64,000 bases of DNA from Stenotrophomonas pavanii. Its GTDB lineage: Bacteria; Pseudomonadota; Gammaproteobacteria; Xanthomonadales; Xanthomonadaceae. Shown piece after piece: positions 62,602 to 64,000 of the stretch. The stretch is taken from positions 1 to 64,000 of the forward strand of contig NZ_FNFQ01000009.1 of the NCBI RefSeq assembly GCF_900101175.1, in the 5' to 3' direction. The stretch's first letter is position 1; every line of letters starts with the position of its first letter. The notes below the pieces were generated by a model. That model was given only the letters and a program-made list of their open reading frames with translations. It was not told the origin of the DNA and made no database searches. The position numbers and the translations under genes are program-made.

Positions 62602-62621
62602 TGCCACGTAAGTATGTGGCA
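62602..62621. promoter_or_regulatory. Candidate operator between xre and exported-protein genes
   Basis: TGCCAC and GTGGCA are perfect inverted 6-mers separated by 8 bases. TAGACTCTA at 62591-62599 is a nearby small palindrome that includes a -10-like TAGACT. Binding by the adjacent Xre protein is a guess. Confidence 0.3.
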
Positions 62622-62648
62622 AGTCCATCCAAAGGAACGAGGGGCTGT

Positions 62649-63512
62649 ATGAAGAACGGGGCAGTTCTGGCTGGCGCGATCGCGCTGGCCGTATCGACGG
62701 GCGCCAGCGCCCAGTCCACGACCGCATCGGGCCTGCTTCGGCAGATCGGTGGGGTCCTTTCTGGAAAGTCTGGGTCACAGGCCAAGGTGTCCCACCCTTT
62801 GTACGCCGAGCCGGCCGGGATCTACTGGGACCTGGACGAGGACATCCTTGAGGGTGCGCAGCACCTGCGCGAAGGGCTGTCCTCCACCGGGGCGCAAGGG
62901 ATCGACATGTGCGACATGGGCCTGTTGGCCATGGCCTATTCCTCCTACCAGTTGCGGCCTGAAAAACGGGAGTGGTGCTTGCGGCAGGCGTGGGTGGCTG
63001 CAAAGAGGACGACGGGCAGCAAAGAGGCAGAGCCGCCTGCGGCGGCGATCGAGCAGCGCTTCGGGCCTGCTTTCGACGCCCGGCTGGAGCGGTTCAAAGG
63101 GATTCGGCGGTATGCCGTTCGCCCGAACATCAAAGCGCTGGGCGGGGTCAGCTACAACGCGGATCGGGGCGCCATGGAAGTGTTCGTTCCGATGCCGCAG
63201 ATCTCCGTTGCTGGCTTGAGTGTCACGGGAAAGAATTTCGTCCCTTGGATCCGCAAGACCCCCACCGGCGTGTCCAGCCCGCCGAACGCGGGGCGTTACC
63301 GGTTGCTGATCCGGATGGACCCCGCTGAAGCAGCCAACCTCGCGCGGCAGGGCCGCTCGTTCCAGGACGACCGCGTGGTCTTTTCGGTCAATCGGGTGTG
63401 GATCGACGGCACGGAGCCCAAGATGGACGTGACCGTCGAGAAGGTGAGCTTGGGCTATCGGAACGAAACGATCGAAGTAGACGTCACCAAGAACCAAGGA
63501 GAAGGTGCATGA
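62649..63512 (+). CDS. Exported protein of unknown function (island)
   Basis: This 287-residue protein has a signal peptide (GAVLAGAIALAVSTGASAQ). The mature protein begins with a Ser/Gly-rich linker and continues PLYAEPAGIYWDLDEDILEG, MCDMGLLAMAYSSYQL and GKNFVPWIRKTPTGVSSPPN. Three cysteines are visible. ATG 62649 gives the signal peptide; an upstream frame does not. I do not recognise the family. Its stop overlaps the next lipoprotein gene by 4 bases (ATGA), so the two act together, probably at the periplasm or outer membrane. Confidence 0.75.
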   Translation: MKNGAVLAGAIALAVSTGASAQSTTASGLLRQIGGVLSGKSGSQAKVSHPLYAEPAGIYWDLDEDILEGAQHLREGLSSTGAQGIDMCDMGLLAMAYSSYQLRPEKREWCLRQAWVAAKRTTGSKEAEPPAAAIEQRFGPAFDARLERFKGIRRYAVRPNIKALGGVSYNADRGAMEVFVPMPQISVAGLSVTGKNFVPWIRKTPTGVSSPPNAGRYRLLIRMDPAEAANLARQGRSFQDDRVVFSVNRVWIDGTEPKMDVTVEKVSLGYRNETIEVDVTKNQGEGA

Positions 63513-63871
63513 AGCGTGGAATGGTGGTCGCCGCGGTAGCAGCTGTCGCCTTGATCGCTTGCGGTAAGCCGGAGCCCGGACCTTCGGTAGAGCAGGTGGC
63601 GAAGGGTTACGAGCAGTATTTGAACGCGAACTTGGTGGCCGAGCTTGGGCAGCGCGTGGAAGTTCGTGGCTGGGAGGATTTGAACGCCGACTGCAATCCG
63701 AGCGGGCCCGAACGAATGACGTGCGTCACGGGTGGCACCCTCGATGTGATCGGTTTCCAAGGCGGTCGCCAACTGAAGGAGGCTCCCGCACCTGTGCCTG
63801 CCCGGGCAGACCTGGTGTTTGAAAAGCGGGCAGGGCAGTGGGTGCTCATCGACGCACAGAAGAAGCCCTGA
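63509..63871 (+). CDS. Small lipoprotein coupled to the upstream exported protein
   Basis: This 120-residue protein begins MKRGMVVAAVAAVALIACGK, with the lipobox LIAC. The mature part has VEQVAKGYEQYLNANLVAEL and two cysteines (NADCNPSG, MTCVTGG). It is unrecognised. It is translationally coupled to the gene at 62649 and followed by another secreted or membrane gene at 63917. Such runs of small exported genes are common in conjugative-element transfer regions, but no named transfer protein is seen here. Confidence 0.75.
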   Translation: MKRGMVVAAVAAVALIACGKPEPGPSVEQVAKGYEQYLNANLVAELGQRVEVRGWEDLNADCNPSGPERMTCVTGGTLDVIGFQGGRQLKEAPAPVPARADLVFEKRAGQWVLIDAQKKP

Positions 63872-63916
63872 CCGGTCCTTGCAACCCGCCCTCGTTTTCG
63901 CTCATTTGGAGGTTCC

Positions 63917-64000
63917 ATGAACGCCCATGTCCGCTCTCACTCGACCGCATCCCATATGCAGTGGGGCCTGCTCGCACCCGCAACGGTCCTCCTGGGCGGT
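63917..64000 (+). CDS. Start of a gene running off the window
   Basis: ATG 63917, preceded by GGAGG 5 bases upstream, opens a frame to the window edge (28 codons). It reads MNAHVRSHSTASHMQWG, then a hydrophobic stretch (LLAPATVLLGG). It probably encodes a membrane or exported protein of the same operon. No family can be assigned. Confidence 0.65.
   Translation, partial: MNAHVRSHSTASHMQWGLLAPATVLLGG

Overview
The window looks like a chromosomal segment of a high-GC gammaproteobacterium of the Xanthomonadaceae, most probably Stenotrophomonas (S. maltophilia group). The basis is the protein content, the conserved gene orders (rplU-rpmA-obgE; murJ-ribF-ileS-lspA-ispH; ffh-rpsP-rimM-trmD-rplS), and many short GTAG-headed palindromes of the kind known as SMAG elements in S. 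maltophilia. No database search was possible; species level is inference.

Layout. 1-4,221: an unrecognised partial gene, a hotdog thioesterase and uvrA, all minus strand. 4,439-6,857: ribosomal genes rplU and rpmA, the GTPase obgE, and convergent rpsT. 6,960-13,932: a tight plus-strand operon for peptidoglycan lipid II flipping (murJ), flavin cofactor synthesis (ribF), tRNA-Ile charging (ileS), lipoprotein signal peptidase (lspA) and isoprenoid synthesis (ispH). 14,115-18,409: an M61 peptidase, a YhhN-family membrane protein and, across a large perfect palindrome, a two-gene membrane operon of unknown function. 18,453-22,902: a complete cell-surface signalling cassette (ECF sigma factor, FecR-type regulator, TonB-dependent receptor with an STN signalling domain). 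Divergent from it is an autotransporter whose passenger starts with a ClpP-like domain (22,992-25,865). 25,963-28,820: a D-2-hydroxyacid dehydrogenase, tRNA-Thr(CGT), a frameshifted lipoprotein and two small genes. 29,175-33,191: cyoABCD, encoding a bo3-type quinol oxidase.

33,243-33,613 is a composite repeat with an exact 138-base period. It is followed by an MHYT-GGDEF-EAL signalling protein, radA, an Hsp90-like ATPase paired with a large TPR protein (37,322-41,534), a small exported protein, a CcsA/YpjD-like protein and ffh. 44,631-48,755: nitronate monooxygenase, a class IV aminotransferase and rpsP-rimM-trmD-rplS. 48,838-54,911: small housekeeping or unknown genes, a MATE exporter, hslR, a DUF937 protein and a clade-3-like catalase. 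mutS (minus strand) ends the core region at 57,725.

From about 57,726 to the window edge the composition and gene content change. There is a tyrosine-recombinase integrase directly beside the mutS start codon, an excisionase-like HTH protein, an ankyrin protein, an AT-rich patch with a membrane protein and a tail-to-tail 31-residue hydrophobic peptide, an Xre regulator, and a run of exported proteins that continues beyond the window. This looks like one end of an integrative element inserted next to mutS.

The best candidates for something little described are the ClpP-like autotransporter beside the sigma/FecR/TonB cassette, the Hsp90-like/TPR pair, the integrative element abutting mutS, and several families of palindromic repeats that supply stop codons to neighbouring genes.
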